From contig JAUUZB010000125.1 of NCBI GenBank assembly GCA_030590185.1, positions 1 through 8,031 of the forward strand: a stretch of DNA of 8,031 nt, given 5' to 3'. The notes under the pieces were generated by a model, which made no database searches, was not told where the DNA came from, and saw only the letters and a program-made list of their open reading frames with translations. The number at the start of each line of letters is the position of its first letter. The first letter of the stretch is position 1. This document shows positions 1 to 6,537 of the stretch, piece after piece. This stretch comes from Deltaproteobacteria bacterium. GTDB taxonomy: Bacteria; Myxococcota; XYA12-FULL-58-9; JAUUZB01. Made by a program: the position numbers and the translations under genes.

Positions 1-780
1 GGTGGCGTCCATCACCGTGAGGGTGGGCTTGACCATGGCATGCAGGTCGACGATGGACTGGTCGATTTTTTGATGCAGGCGCGCCCGGTGGCCGCCGAGC
101 ACGCCGTACCAGTTCTTCATCGCCATGGTGGCCACCGACAGGCTGTGCTGTTTGACCACGGGGATGTTGATCACCCGGTCGGCCTCGATCAGGGGCCAGA
201 GCACCTCGGCGGTGCGCAGGATCTGGCCGGAGACCGCCACCGGTCGAAAAGCCCCCGCGGTCGGCATCACCACGTCGGCGCCGGCCGCGAGGGCGGCCGC
301 CGCGATTTTTGAGCGTGTGAAGCAGCGCTCGGGGTTGTTCATCGGGAAGTCGGTCACCCAAACCGCGGCGGCGCCCGCCGCGAGGACCAGACGCACGACC
401 TCGGCGAGCACCTCGGGGTTCGTGTTGGCGGCCTGCTGCGGGGTGCGGTTCCAACCGACGTTCGGCTTGAGCATCACCCGCTCGCCTTTTTTGACGAAGC
501 TCTCCATGCCGCCGAGGGCGGCGAGGGCAGCCCGCACGTTGGCCGCGGGATCCGGACCGCGCATGATCGCCAGCTCTACAGCGCCGGCGGGTCGTTCCAC
601 CCGATGGTCGGGGACCGGCTCGAGGATCTCCGGCGCGAAGGGGTCGCGGTTGAGCAACCAGATCCCGGCGCCGGTGCACACCGCGCCCACGGCGGCGGTC
701 TGGCCGATGCGGAGCATCGCCTCGCGACGGGTGAGGGGCCGGGGTGGCGTCGGCGCGGACTCGTCGCGTTTCGCGGCCAT
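1..780 (-). CDS. DUF362 family protein with Tat-like signal, 3' partial
   Basis: The reverse frame is open from ATG at 780 to the window edge, giving the first 260 residues; the C-terminus is missing. The N-terminus has a twin-arginine signal (LTRREAMLRIG, residues 16-26) followed by a hydrophobic stretch (about 27-43), so export in folded form or membrane anchoring through Tat is likely. DUF362 hallmarks follow: VMLKPNVGWN (102-111), and INIPVVKQHS (204-213) leading into MAMKNWYGVLGG (219-230), which corresponds to the family's 'INLPKLKTH...ALKNLFG' region. DUF362 proteins are of unknown function, often linked to Fe-S proteins; some carry a C-terminal ferredoxin domain, which would lie outside the window. 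The start is 3 nt beyond the stop of the upstream DUF6599-like gene, so the two form one transcription unit. Family assignment is from motif recognition; the biochemical role is unknown. Confidence 0.85.
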   Translation of the reverse strand, partial: MAAKRDESAPTPPRPLTRREAMLRIGQTAAVGAVCTGAGIWLLNRDPFAPEILEPVPDHRVERPAGAVELAIMRGPDPAANVRAALAALGGMESFVKKGERVMLKPNVGWNRTPQQAANTNPEVLAEVVRLVLAAGAAAVWVTDFPMNNPERCFTRSKIAAAALAAGADVVMPTAGAFRPVAVSGQILRTAEVLWPLIEADRVINIPVVKQHSLSVATMAMKNWYGVLGGHRARLHQKIDQSIVDLHAMVKPTLTVMDAT

Positions 781-783
781 GGT

Positions 784-1386
784 CTACAACCTGGTGGCGA
801 GCGCTGCGGCGAGGGCTGGCAGCTCGGCCTCGGCCGCTTTGTCGAAGGCGGTCAATTTTACGTAGTAGGCGCCCTTGCGAAACGCCAAGGCCATGTCGCT
901 CTTGCGTCCGGCGTCCCCGATGGCGATCGTCTCGGCGGTGGAGATCGCCTCAAAGGTATAGATCGACACGGCGTCCTCGGGCGTGCCCATGTCGTAGATG
1001 TCGCAGGTGAGCTCGCCGCCGCTCTGGGTCTTGAGCTCGCAGGCCAACAGGCGTTTGAAGTTGCGCTCGATGTAGGCCGGCGCGCCGCCATTGATGTAGG
1101 CGAAGAGGCCCTTGCTGCGAAAGGTCTCCGGCTCGGTGGTGGGCGTGGCACCCGCTAGGGGCGGCGACAACAGGGCGAGGAAGGGATCGGCTGGTGGGTC
1201 GGGGTTCGCGGCAGGGGCGTGGGCTTCGGCTCCGACTCCGGCCCCTGGGCCGGAATGCCCACCGGCACTCGGCGCCATCCCGCACGCCGGGCAGAGGTCC
1301 GGTTGCGGTGCCGTGCCGATGGTGACCATCCAGGTGATGAGCGCCGTGGGCACGGCGACCAGCACGGCAAAAACGACGTGACGCAT
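784..1386 (-). CDS. membrane-anchored DUF6599-like protein with CPACGM motif
   Basis: A 200-residue protein. The start ATG (1384-1386) is preceded by a good ribosome binding site (GAGGTAGG on the minus strand, 5-6 nt away). Residues 4-24 form an N-terminal membrane anchor or uncleaved signal, followed by LCPACGM (31-37), a CxxCGM pattern also seen in the copper chaperone NosL. A Gly/Pro/Ala-rich linker (about 40-85) follows. The folded domain (about 88-200) starts with FRSKGLFAYINGGAPAYIE; the 'YINGGA' core is what I associate with DUF6599. The same domain occurs in the divergent lipoprotein starting at 1488. Four cysteines (32, 35, 116, 128) could form a metal site or disulfides in the periplasm. 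It is the first gene of the minus-strand unit with the DUF362 gene. The function is unknown; the family name is from memory and less certain than the ORF itself. Confidence 0.8.
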   Translation of the reverse strand: MRHVVFAVLVAVPTALITWMVTIGTAPQPDLCPACGMAPSAGGHSGPGAGVGAEAHAPAANPDPPADPFLALLSPPLAGATPTTEPETFRSKGLFAYINGGAPAYIERNFKRLLACELKTQSGGELTCDIYDMGTPEDAVSIYTFEAISTAETIAIGDAGRKSDMALAFRKGAYYVKLTAFDKAAEAELPALAAALATRL

Positions 1387-1487
1387 GTCCTACCTCGCGC
1401 CGGATCGCGGCAATTGACAACCCAGGAGCATCCCGTTAGGCACCTCACGCAGTCTTATACCCGCGCAGGGGACGGAGAGAAGACATC
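1387..1487. promoter_or_regulatory. divergent promoter region between the two DUF6599-like genes
   Basis: This 101-nt spacer separates two divergently read units and must hold promoters for both. On the plus strand there is a perfect -35 hexamer TTGACA (1414-1419), but 17 nt downstream the sequence (TAGGCA, 1437-1442) is a poor -10. On the minus strand TATAAG (read from 1459 to 1454) is a good -10 match for the leftward unit, with only a weak -35 upstream of it. The plus-strand lipoprotein has a Shine-Dalgarno GGAGAG at 1474-1479, 8 nt from its ATG. No clear operator palindrome is visible. The existence of the region is certain; individual promoter elements are guesses. Confidence 0.5.
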
Positions 1488-2078
1488 ATGAATTATTGTC
1501 GAGTGATTGGGGTTTTGATCGGCATCAGCGTCATCGCCTGCGGTGGTGACGGCGGCGGAACGGGCGGCACCGGCGGTGACGGCGGCGCCAACCCGGCCAT
1601 CGACACCGTGTTCCCGGCGGACAACGCCATCGGCACCTGGGTCATCGACGACGTGCACGGCGATGGCGGAGCCAACCCGCTCACCAACCCGGCCGGAGTC
1701 GAGGTGGCCGAGACCAACACCGAGCTGGTGGCGCTGATCAACGGTGGCGCCGACCCCTTCACCGACCGTAACTTCGTTCAGTTCGGCCGTGAGTACTACA
1801 CCGACGGCACCTACGAGGCGATCGTTTGGATCTTCGAGATGCCGGACACCGCGGTGGCCACCGATCTCTACGAGAACCTGTTTACCCTGGCGCTCTACGA
1901 CTACATGACCGACTCGGTCACCGCGGGCGACGCGGCCCGGGCGGGCAACAACGGGCTGGTGTGGAACTACCACGCGCGCAAGGATGAGTACTTCTTCCTG
2001 GTCGAGAACGTGCTCAACGACGCGGGTGGCCTGACCGCTGGCACGCTGCTGTTGTCCGGCATCGCCGACGGGCTGTAG
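1488..2078 (+). CDS. DUF6599-like lipoprotein, first gene of the operon
   Basis: A 196-residue protein. Signal peptide residues 1-17 end in a lipobox-like VIAC, giving lipid attachment at Cys18. A low-complexity Gly/Asp/Thr linker follows (19-34), a common tether in outer-membrane lipoproteins. The folded part contains LVALINGGADPFTDRNF (80-96), matching LFAYINGGAPAYIERNF of the divergent minus-strand protein. Later segments also correspond: TAGDAARAGNNGLVWNYHARK here (from 145) against IAIGDAGRKSDMALAFRKG there. The two are probably homologues over the whole domain. The start ATG is supported by GGAGAG 8 nt upstream. The stop lies 7 nt before the permease start, so it heads the operon with a transporter. 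Its position before permease and ATPase would suit a substrate-capturing or accessory lipoprotein, but it shows no resemblance to known oxyanion-binding proteins. Function unknown. Confidence 0.8.
   Translation: MNYCRVIGVLIGISVIACGGDGGGTGGTGGDGGANPAIDTVFPADNAIGTWVIDDVHGDGGANPLTNPAGVEVAETNTELVALINGGADPFTDRNFVQFGREYYTDGTYEAIVWIFEMPDTAVATDLYENLFTLALYDYMTDSVTAGDAARAGNNGLVWNYHARKDEYFFLVENVLNDAGGLTAGTLLLSGIADGL
1545..1587 (+). repeat. GGC-rich low-complexity tract with 13-nt direct repeat
   Basis: Inside the lipoprotein gene the 13-mer GGTGACGGCGGCG occurs at 1545-1557 and 1575-1587, exactly 30 nt apart, with related GGCGGN units between. It encodes the Gly/Asp/Thr linker just after the lipidated cysteine. 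In-frame slippage here would change only linker length. Confidence 0.6.
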
Positions 2079-2085
2079 GCCGTAT

Positions 2086-3285
2086 GTGACAATTCGCTCC
2101 GCGCTGTTGGCCGTGGGGGTGCTCGGGGCGATTCACCTCGCCCTCGCCTTGGTATCGGAGCCGGGCCTGGGCGCCTCCCTCAACCTGGCGCTCTTCGCGA
2201 CCAACCTCTGGGTCATCTACTGCGCGCGACCGTTGCTCGTTGCGCCGCGCTCCCTCGGCCTGTTCGTGGTCGGCTACCTGCTGCTCTTTCTGTTGGTGAT
2301 GGTCCTGATGAACCGCACCACGCTGTTCATCCTGCTGGTGATCGCCTACGCCAGCGTCTTCCGCTCCCGCTTTCTGCTCGGCTTCTTTTGTCTCTTTGTG
2401 CTGAGCTTCGTGCTCCTGCAGCCGTACGCGGTGGAGACCTTCATCCCGTTGTTGCTCATTTACCTCGTACTCTGGCGGGTGCGGCGGGCGTCCCTCTTCC
2501 TGCGCCTCTGTTTGGGCGGCGGCTTGGTGGCCCTGGCGCTGGTGCTCTTTCCACTGCTCCATCTCGGACTTCAGGACTCACCCCAAACCCTCTGGCTCAC
2601 CCTCGCCCGGCCGGATGTGCGCGAGGCGATCCTCTTTAGCCTGGTCAGCGCGACCCTGGCGACGCTCATCATCACCCTGTGGGGCGTGCCACTGGCCTAC
2701 GCCCTGGCCCGGTCGGAGTTCCGCGGCAAGGGTTTGGTGGAGTCCCTGATCGATGTGCCGATCCTGGTGCCCCAGTCGGTGGTCGGGATCGCCCTGATGG
2801 TGTTGTTGGGTAGCGGCAGCGCCTTAGGCGACGCGCTCTATCAGATCTTCGGCATCCAGGTCGCCGGTCGCATGGTGGGCATCATCATCGCTCAGGTGTT
2901 CGTGGGTGCGCCGTTCCTGATCAAGACCGCGCTCACCGCCTTCGAGGGTGTGTCGTTGCGACTCGAGGAGGCCTCGCGCACCCTCGGGGCGTCGCCGGCC
3001 ATGACCTTCCGGCGCATCGCGCTGCCGCTGGCGGCGCGCGGCATTGCCATGGGAATGATCCTGGCCTGGGCCCGGGCGATCAGCGAGCTGGGGGCGATCC
3101 TGCTCTTCGCCAGCTCCCCGGTCACCGCGCCGATCTTGGTCCACACCGAGTTCCTGCGCGCTGGCGCCAGCGAGAGTCGACCGATCGCGATCCTGCTCCT
3201 GATCATTTGTTTGTGGATCTTCGTGCTGCTGCAATTCGGGCAGACCCTGCTGCCCTTCGCCTATCGGCGAGCGGGGCGCATGTGA
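2086..3285 (+). CDS. ABC transporter permease, tungstate/molybdate (WtpB/ModB) type, with extra N-terminal membrane region
   Basis: A 399-residue inner-membrane protein starting at GTG, 7 nt after the lipoprotein stop. The C-terminal part (about 175-395) is a typical binding-protein-dependent permease domain. It has the EAA coupling loop EEASRTLGASPAMTFRRIAL (294-313), followed by the signature AWARAISELGAILLFASSPV (327-346) and then TAPILVHTEF. This closely follows archaeal-type tungstate permease WtpB and ModB ('WARALSEFGA...'). PILVPQSVVGIAL (225-237) also fits that family. Such permeases are usually about 230-280 residues; this one carries an extra N-terminal region (1-165) with roughly five or six hydrophobic helices and no recognisable second EAA loop. 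It overlaps the ATPase gene by 4 nt, so the pair surely works together. Substrate by family: tungstate or molybdate. Related sulfate or iron permeases are less likely alternatives. No binding-protein gene is nearby. Confidence 0.85.
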   Translation: MTIRSALLAVGVLGAIHLALALVSEPGLGASLNLALFATNLWVIYCARPLLVAPRSLGLFVVGYLLLFLLVMVLMNRTTLFILLVIAYASVFRSRFLLGFFCLFVLSFVLLQPYAVETFIPLLLIYLVLWRVRRASLFLRLCLGGGLVALALVLFPLLHLGLQDSPQTLWLTLARPDVREAILFSLVSATLATLIITLWGVPLAYALARSEFRGKGLVESLIDVPILVPQSVVGIALMVLLGSGSALGDALYQIFGIQVAGRMVGIIIAQVFVGAPFLIKTALTAFEGVSLRLEEASRTLGASPAMTFRRIALPLAARGIAMGMILAWARAISELGAILLFASSPVTAPILVHTEFLRAGASESRPIAILLLIICLWIFVLLQFGQTLLPFAYRRAGRM

Positions 3286-4067
3286 TCACCACCGAGTCCC
3301 TAGAGCGGCGCTTCGGCGACTTCACCCTCGGTCCGATCGATCTGCGGATCGGCGCCGGTGAGTATTGGATGCTGCTCGGCCCGAGCGGCTCGGGCAAGTC
3401 GTTGTTGCTGCACACCTTGGCCGGCTTGCGCTCACCGGACCGCGGGCAGATTTGGATCGATGGGCGCGAGGTGAGCGAGGAGCCACCGGAGCGACGCAAC
3501 ATCGGTATGGTTTTTCAGCAGCCGGCCCTGTTCCCGCACCTCGACATCCGGGAGAACATCGCCTACGGCCTCCGAGCCCGCCGGGTAGCGCAGGAAGAAC
3601 GCGATCGCGTGGTGGCGCAGACCGTCGAGCGCCTCGGCCTATCAACGCTGGTCGACCGCCCCATCGATGCCCTCAGCGGCGGCGAGGCGCAACGGGTCGC
3701 GGTGGCGCGGGCGCTTGCCGTTCGTCCCGATCTGCTCTTTCTCGACGAGCCCCTCGCGCCGATCGATACGAATGCCCGGGTCGAGCTGCAGGAGGAGCTC
3801 GGGCGGCTCCACCGTGAGCTCGGCTTGACCACCCTGCACGTCACCCACAGCCGCACCGAGGCCCGGGCCCTCGCGGACCACTGCGCGGTGATGCTCGCCG
3901 GCCGCATCATCCAGAGCGGCCCCAGCGACGAGGTCTTCTCACGGCCGCGTTGCGCCTTCGTGGGGGAGTTCCTCGGGACCCACGAGCCCGACCCCCATCC
4001 CGAGTGCGGGCGTTCTTGTCTCGAGGGGCACGGGGGCTGCGACCTGCCGGCCGGGGAGGTGGGTTGA
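3282..4067 (+). CDS. ABC transporter ATP-binding protein, molybdate/tungstate (ModC/WtpC) type
   Basis: A 261-residue ATPase energising the preceding permease. All nucleotide-binding elements are present: Walker A GPSGSGKS (33-40), Q-loop FQQPALFPH (78-86), signature LSGGEAQRVAVARAL (131-145), Walker B LLFLDEP (151-157), and the switch histidine in HVTHS (186-190). 'GAGEYWMLLGPSGSGKS' resembles WtpC-type ATPases. The GTG start at 3282 overlaps the permease stop (ATGTGA junction). The frame is open back to an ATG at 3207, but that would lie inside the permease gene and add 25 residues foreign to the family. Many ModC/WtpC proteins carry a C-terminal regulatory TOBE domain; here the protein ends about 30 residues after FVGEFLGTH (226-234). 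Instead there is a Cys/His-rich tail (H234, H239, C242, C246, H250, C253). The next gene starts immediately at the stop codon. Confidence 0.92.
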   Translation: MITTESLERRFGDFTLGPIDLRIGAGEYWMLLGPSGSGKSLLLHTLAGLRSPDRGQIWIDGREVSEEPPERRNIGMVFQQPALFPHLDIRENIAYGLRARRVAQEERDRVVAQTVERLGLSTLVDRPIDALSGGEAQRVAVARALAVRPDLLFLDEPLAPIDTNARVELQEELGRLHRELGLTTLHVTHSRTEARALADHCAVMLAGRIIQSGPSDEVFSRPRCAFVGEFLGTHEPDPHPECGRSCLEGHGGCDLPAGEVG

Positions 4068-5147
4068 ATGGAACCGCCTCGTTGTCCCCTGCTCAAGATC
4101 TTCGACACGCCGTTCATCTCCCTGGATGAGACCAGCATCGAGATAGCCTCGATCCTGTTCCTGTTGCTGGCGGTCACCATCGCCGCCGAGAGCCGGCGAC
4201 GACGCCAGCTGGTGCGGCGCATCGTCCAGTCCATCTCTTTCTTGTTCTTCTTCTTCGTCGTTTATTCCTGTCTCGGCGTCTTCGGCATGATCCGCAACGG
4301 CCTCTACGGTCTCAGCTTGATCGGCACGGTCTACACCGAGTCTTTCTACTGGCTGGCCCTGCCGGTGGGGGTCATCTGCGTCACCGTGGTTGCCGGCCCG
4401 GTCTTTTGCGGTTGGATCTGTCCCACCGGCACGATTCAGGAGTGGGCGGGCATCCTGCGCAAACGGTTGATCGGATCGCCGGAGGGCAGGGTGCGCAATC
4501 ACGTGCTGTTGGCGGTCATCCTGGTGGGCTTCGTGACCCTGGTGATCTGGGTCAGCTCCGCCAAGCGAATGTTTGTGGAGGATTCGAGCCTGCACTGGGC
4601 AGCGTCACTAATCCTGCTCTGCTACCTGGTGGTGATCGGCGCCGCCCGGGATCTCTCCCTGCGGCGTATCCGGTGGGTCAGCATCGTCGCGATTATCTTC
4701 ACGGCCCTGTCTCACCTCGCCATCACCTCGCCGGTGCACTTCGCCTTTACCTCCCGGGATGACGCGGCCTCGGCGCTCACCACCTTGGTGATCGTCGCCG
4801 CATCCATGGTGGTGTCACGCTCCTGGTGTCGTTACCTCTGCCCCTGGGGCTATCTCATGGGCCTGTTGAGCCGCTTCTCCTTCCGGCGGCTGCAGGTGGT
4901 CGCTGACCGCTGCAACCACTGCGGCACCTGCAGCAAGGTCTGCGATGTCGCGGCCATCGTTCCGGGCGCGCCGAGCGGGCCTGACGGGCCAACCGGGCCG
5001 GTGGTCCTCCACGAACATTGCCAACTCTGTTACGCCTGCGTGGACGCGTGCCCCAACAGCGCCTTCGTCGTAGTCGAAAAGTCACAGGAGGACGACCGTG
5101 GGCAGCCTCGCTCTGCTACTGTCGACCCTGACCATCGCCGCGCCTGA
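4068..5147 (+). CDS. NapH/NosR-like membrane 4Fe-4S polyferredoxin
   Basis: A 359-residue integral membrane iron-sulfur protein. About seven hydrophobic segments are visible (near 23-41, 52-73, 92-112, 147-163, 178-193, 203-221, 235-251). Two membrane-adjacent CxxxCP motifs, typical of NapH/NosR/RdxA proteins, lie at FCGWICPTG (113-121) and WCRYLCPWG (253-261). Two ferredoxin-type 4Fe-4S motifs follow: C282-C285-C288-C292 and C318-C321-C324-C328P; the last cysteine of the first is followed by Asp instead of the usual Pro. Proteins of this group pass electrons from quinol or cytoplasmic donors across the membrane to periplasmic enzymes. The ATG directly follows the ATPase stop (TGAATG) and has a GGGGAGG ribosome site. 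The last 16 codons overlap the next gene. It lacks the N-terminal flavin domain of NosR, so it is NapH-like in size, but no nap or nos enzyme gene is in view. Electron partner unknown. Confidence 0.9.
   Translation: MEPPRCPLLKIFDTPFISLDETSIEIASILFLLLAVTIAAESRRRRQLVRRIVQSISFLFFFFVVYSCLGVFGMIRNGLYGLSLIGTVYTESFYWLALPVGVICVTVVAGPVFCGWICPTGTIQEWAGILRKRLIGSPEGRVRNHVLLAVILVGFVTLVIWVSSAKRMFVEDSSLHWAASLILLCYLVVIGAARDLSLRRIRWVSIVAIIFTALSHLAITSPVHFAFTSRDDAASALTTLVIVAASMVVSRSWCRYLCPWGYLMGLLSRFSFRRLQVVADRCNHCGTCSKVCDVAAIVPGAPSGPDGPTGPVVLHEHCQLCYACVDACPNSAFVVVEKSQEDDRGQPRSATVDPDHRRA
5086..5091 (+). promoter_or_regulatory. Shine-Dalgarno site fixing the GTG start of the beta-propeller gene
   Basis: A perfect AGGAGG lies 6 nt before GTG 5098, inside the end of the polyferredoxin gene. 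It argues for the GTG start with its short signal peptide, even though this makes the two genes overlap by 50 nt. Confidence 0.75.
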
Positions 5148-6537
5148 GTCCGCGGCGACGGACTGGCCCATGGCCAGGGCCAACGGGGCGAACACCGGAG
5201 CCACTCGGCTAGCGGTGTCCACCGAGCCGCGTGCCTGGACCTTCGAGGGCAGCGAGCGGGCCTGGGGCTACGAGCTGGGGATGACCGTCTGGACCTCGCC
5301 GGCCATAGGCCTGGCCGGCGAATCCGCCTTGCTGGTGATCGGCAGCTATGACCGCAATCTGTACGCCCTCGACGCGGCGAGCGGCGAGCCGCTCTGGTCC
5401 TACGCCACCGGCGGATCGCTCGCGGCCGCGCCGGTGCTGTGGCGAGACGACGAGCGGCTCTGGGTATTCGCCACCTCCAGCGACCGCTTACTCTATGCCC
5501 TGGATGCGGTCCGCGGTGAGCGGATCTGGATCCACTCCGTGGAGTCCTTTCGCACCACCCTGGGCGGCGCCCGCCTGGCGTCACCCTGCGTCGGTCGGGT
5601 GGGGGAGCGCGACGCGGTCTTCTTCGGCCATTGGGTCTGGGACCGCTCCCTGAGCCGTAACCAACAGGAGGGCGGGGTGACTGCGCTCGCGGCGCAGACC
5701 GGCGAGGTGCTCTGGCGACGCTCCCTCGGGGACAACGAGATCACCGCGGCGATCTACGCCGAGACCGACGGCGGGCCGTTGGTACTGGTCGGCTCCTCCG
5801 ATGGCAACCTCTACGCCCTGGCGGCACGGGATGGCCGGGTGCGCTGGCGACAAACCGAGCTGGACGCGATCCGCGGCCCCCCGGCGGTGGTGCAAACAAC
5901 GGCGGGGACCCGGGTGGTGTTGGCGTCGAAGTCAGGGGTCGTCCGCGCCGTGGCGGCCGAGAGCGGCGAGGAGATCTGGCGCTTCCGCACCGGCAATTGG
6001 GTCACCGGCGCCCCGGCGGTGGCCACCATCGGCGAGCGGCAGATGGTCTTCGTGGGCTCCTACGATCACACCCTCTACGGCCTGGACCTGGCCAACGGCG
6101 ATCAGATCTGGCGCTACGCCACCCGCGGCAGCATCTTCGGCGGGCCGGTGGTGATCGGCAGCGGCGCCGCCGCCCAGGTCGCGATCCCGTCGTGGGATCA
6201 CTACCTACACGGCGTCCGGGCCGAGGACGGCGAGCCGCTGTGGCAGCTCTATACGGGTCGCCCCATTTGGAGCACGGTCGGGCTAGAACACACCGCCTGG
6301 TCATCCCCGGTGGCGGCGGAGCTCAACGGCGAATGGATGGTTTACTTCGGCTCCTACAGCGGCACCCTCCACGGCCTCGAGCTCGCGGATCTAGTGACCG
6401 GCAGCAGCGAGCGGGGGCGCCAAAATCTGTTCTTCTGGCTATCCTTCCCCGTGACCCTCGTCGTCGTCTTTCTCCTGGCCCGCGGTCTGACCCTCTGGGA
6501 CCGGCGCCGGTCGGCGGGCGCGCAGCCAGAGAAATAG
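5098..6537 (+). CDS. periplasmic PQQ-like beta-propeller protein with C-terminal membrane anchor
   Basis: A 479-residue protein. A short hydrophobic N-terminus (MGSLALLLSTLTIAAPESAA) acts as a probable signal peptide, unusual in lacking Lys/Arg. The body is a beta-propeller of PQQ/BamB-type blades, with repeats such as NLYALDAASGEPLW (87-100), LLYALDAVRGERIW (131-144), GVTALAAQTGEVLW (193-206), NLYALAARDGRVRW (237-250), VVRAVAAESGEEIW (281-294), TLYGLDLANGDQIW (325-338), YLHGVRAEDGEPLW (369-382) and a degenerate TLHGLELAD (423-431). That gives seven good blade motifs and one degenerate one. Spacing of the last five is a strict 44 residues. A transmembrane helix (about 444-466) followed by DRRR anchors it to the inner membrane with the propeller outside. 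Such propellers are scaffolds or cofactor-binding domains; catalytic residues of quinoprotein dehydrogenases are not evident. It follows the polyferredoxin gene, so it may be its periplasmic partner. Its last 33 codons overlap the opposite-strand ankyrin gene. Confidence 0.88.
   Translation: MGSLALLLSTLTIAAPESAATDWPMARANGANTGATRLAVSTEPRAWTFEGSERAWGYELGMTVWTSPAIGLAGESALLVIGSYDRNLYALDAASGEPLWSYATGGSLAAAPVLWRDDERLWVFATSSDRLLYALDAVRGERIWIHSVESFRTTLGGARLASPCVGRVGERDAVFFGHWVWDRSLSRNQQEGGVTALAAQTGEVLWRRSLGDNEITAAIYAETDGGPLVLVGSSDGNLYALAARDGRVRWRQTELDAIRGPPAVVQTTAGTRVVLASKSGVVRAVAAESGEEIWRFRTGNWVTGAPAVATIGERQMVFVGSYDHTLYGLDLANGDQIWRYATRGSIFGGPVVIGSGAAAQVAIPSWDHYLHGVRAEDGEPLWQLYTGRPIWSTVGLEHTAWSSPVAAELNGEWMVYFGSYSGTLHGLELADLVTGSSERGRQNLFFWLSFPVTLVVVFLLARGLTLWDRRRSAGAQPEK

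Noticed and set aside
125..865. Long plus-strand open frame of 246 codons
   Set aside because: It is antisense to the DUF362 gene, rich in Ala/Arg/Ser as expected of a GC-rich shadow frame, and has no domain or ribosome site.
1414..1442. Full sigma-70 promoter from TTGACA at 1414
   Set aside because: The -35 is perfect but no acceptable -10 lies at 16-18 nt, so it is recorded only as a possible element.
2014..2562. Minus-strand open frame with a Gln/Glu/His-rich product
   Set aside because: It is the reverse of the hydrophobic permease coding sequence; its composition follows from leucine codons read backwards.
3207..3281. Upstream extension of the ATPase to ATG 3207
   Set aside because: It would lie inside the permease gene; the GTG at 3282 gives the normal family N-terminus and a 4-nt overlap.
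3563..4234. Minus-strand open frame of 223 codons
   Set aside because: It lies across the well-supported ATPase and polyferredoxin genes and has a Ser/Arg-rich composition without motifs.
5098..6537. Quinoprotein alcohol dehydrogenase
   Set aside because: Propeller blades are PQQ-type, but the protein is short and lacks a visible adjacent-cysteine pair or a clear catalytic site, so a scaffold or BamB-like role is safer.
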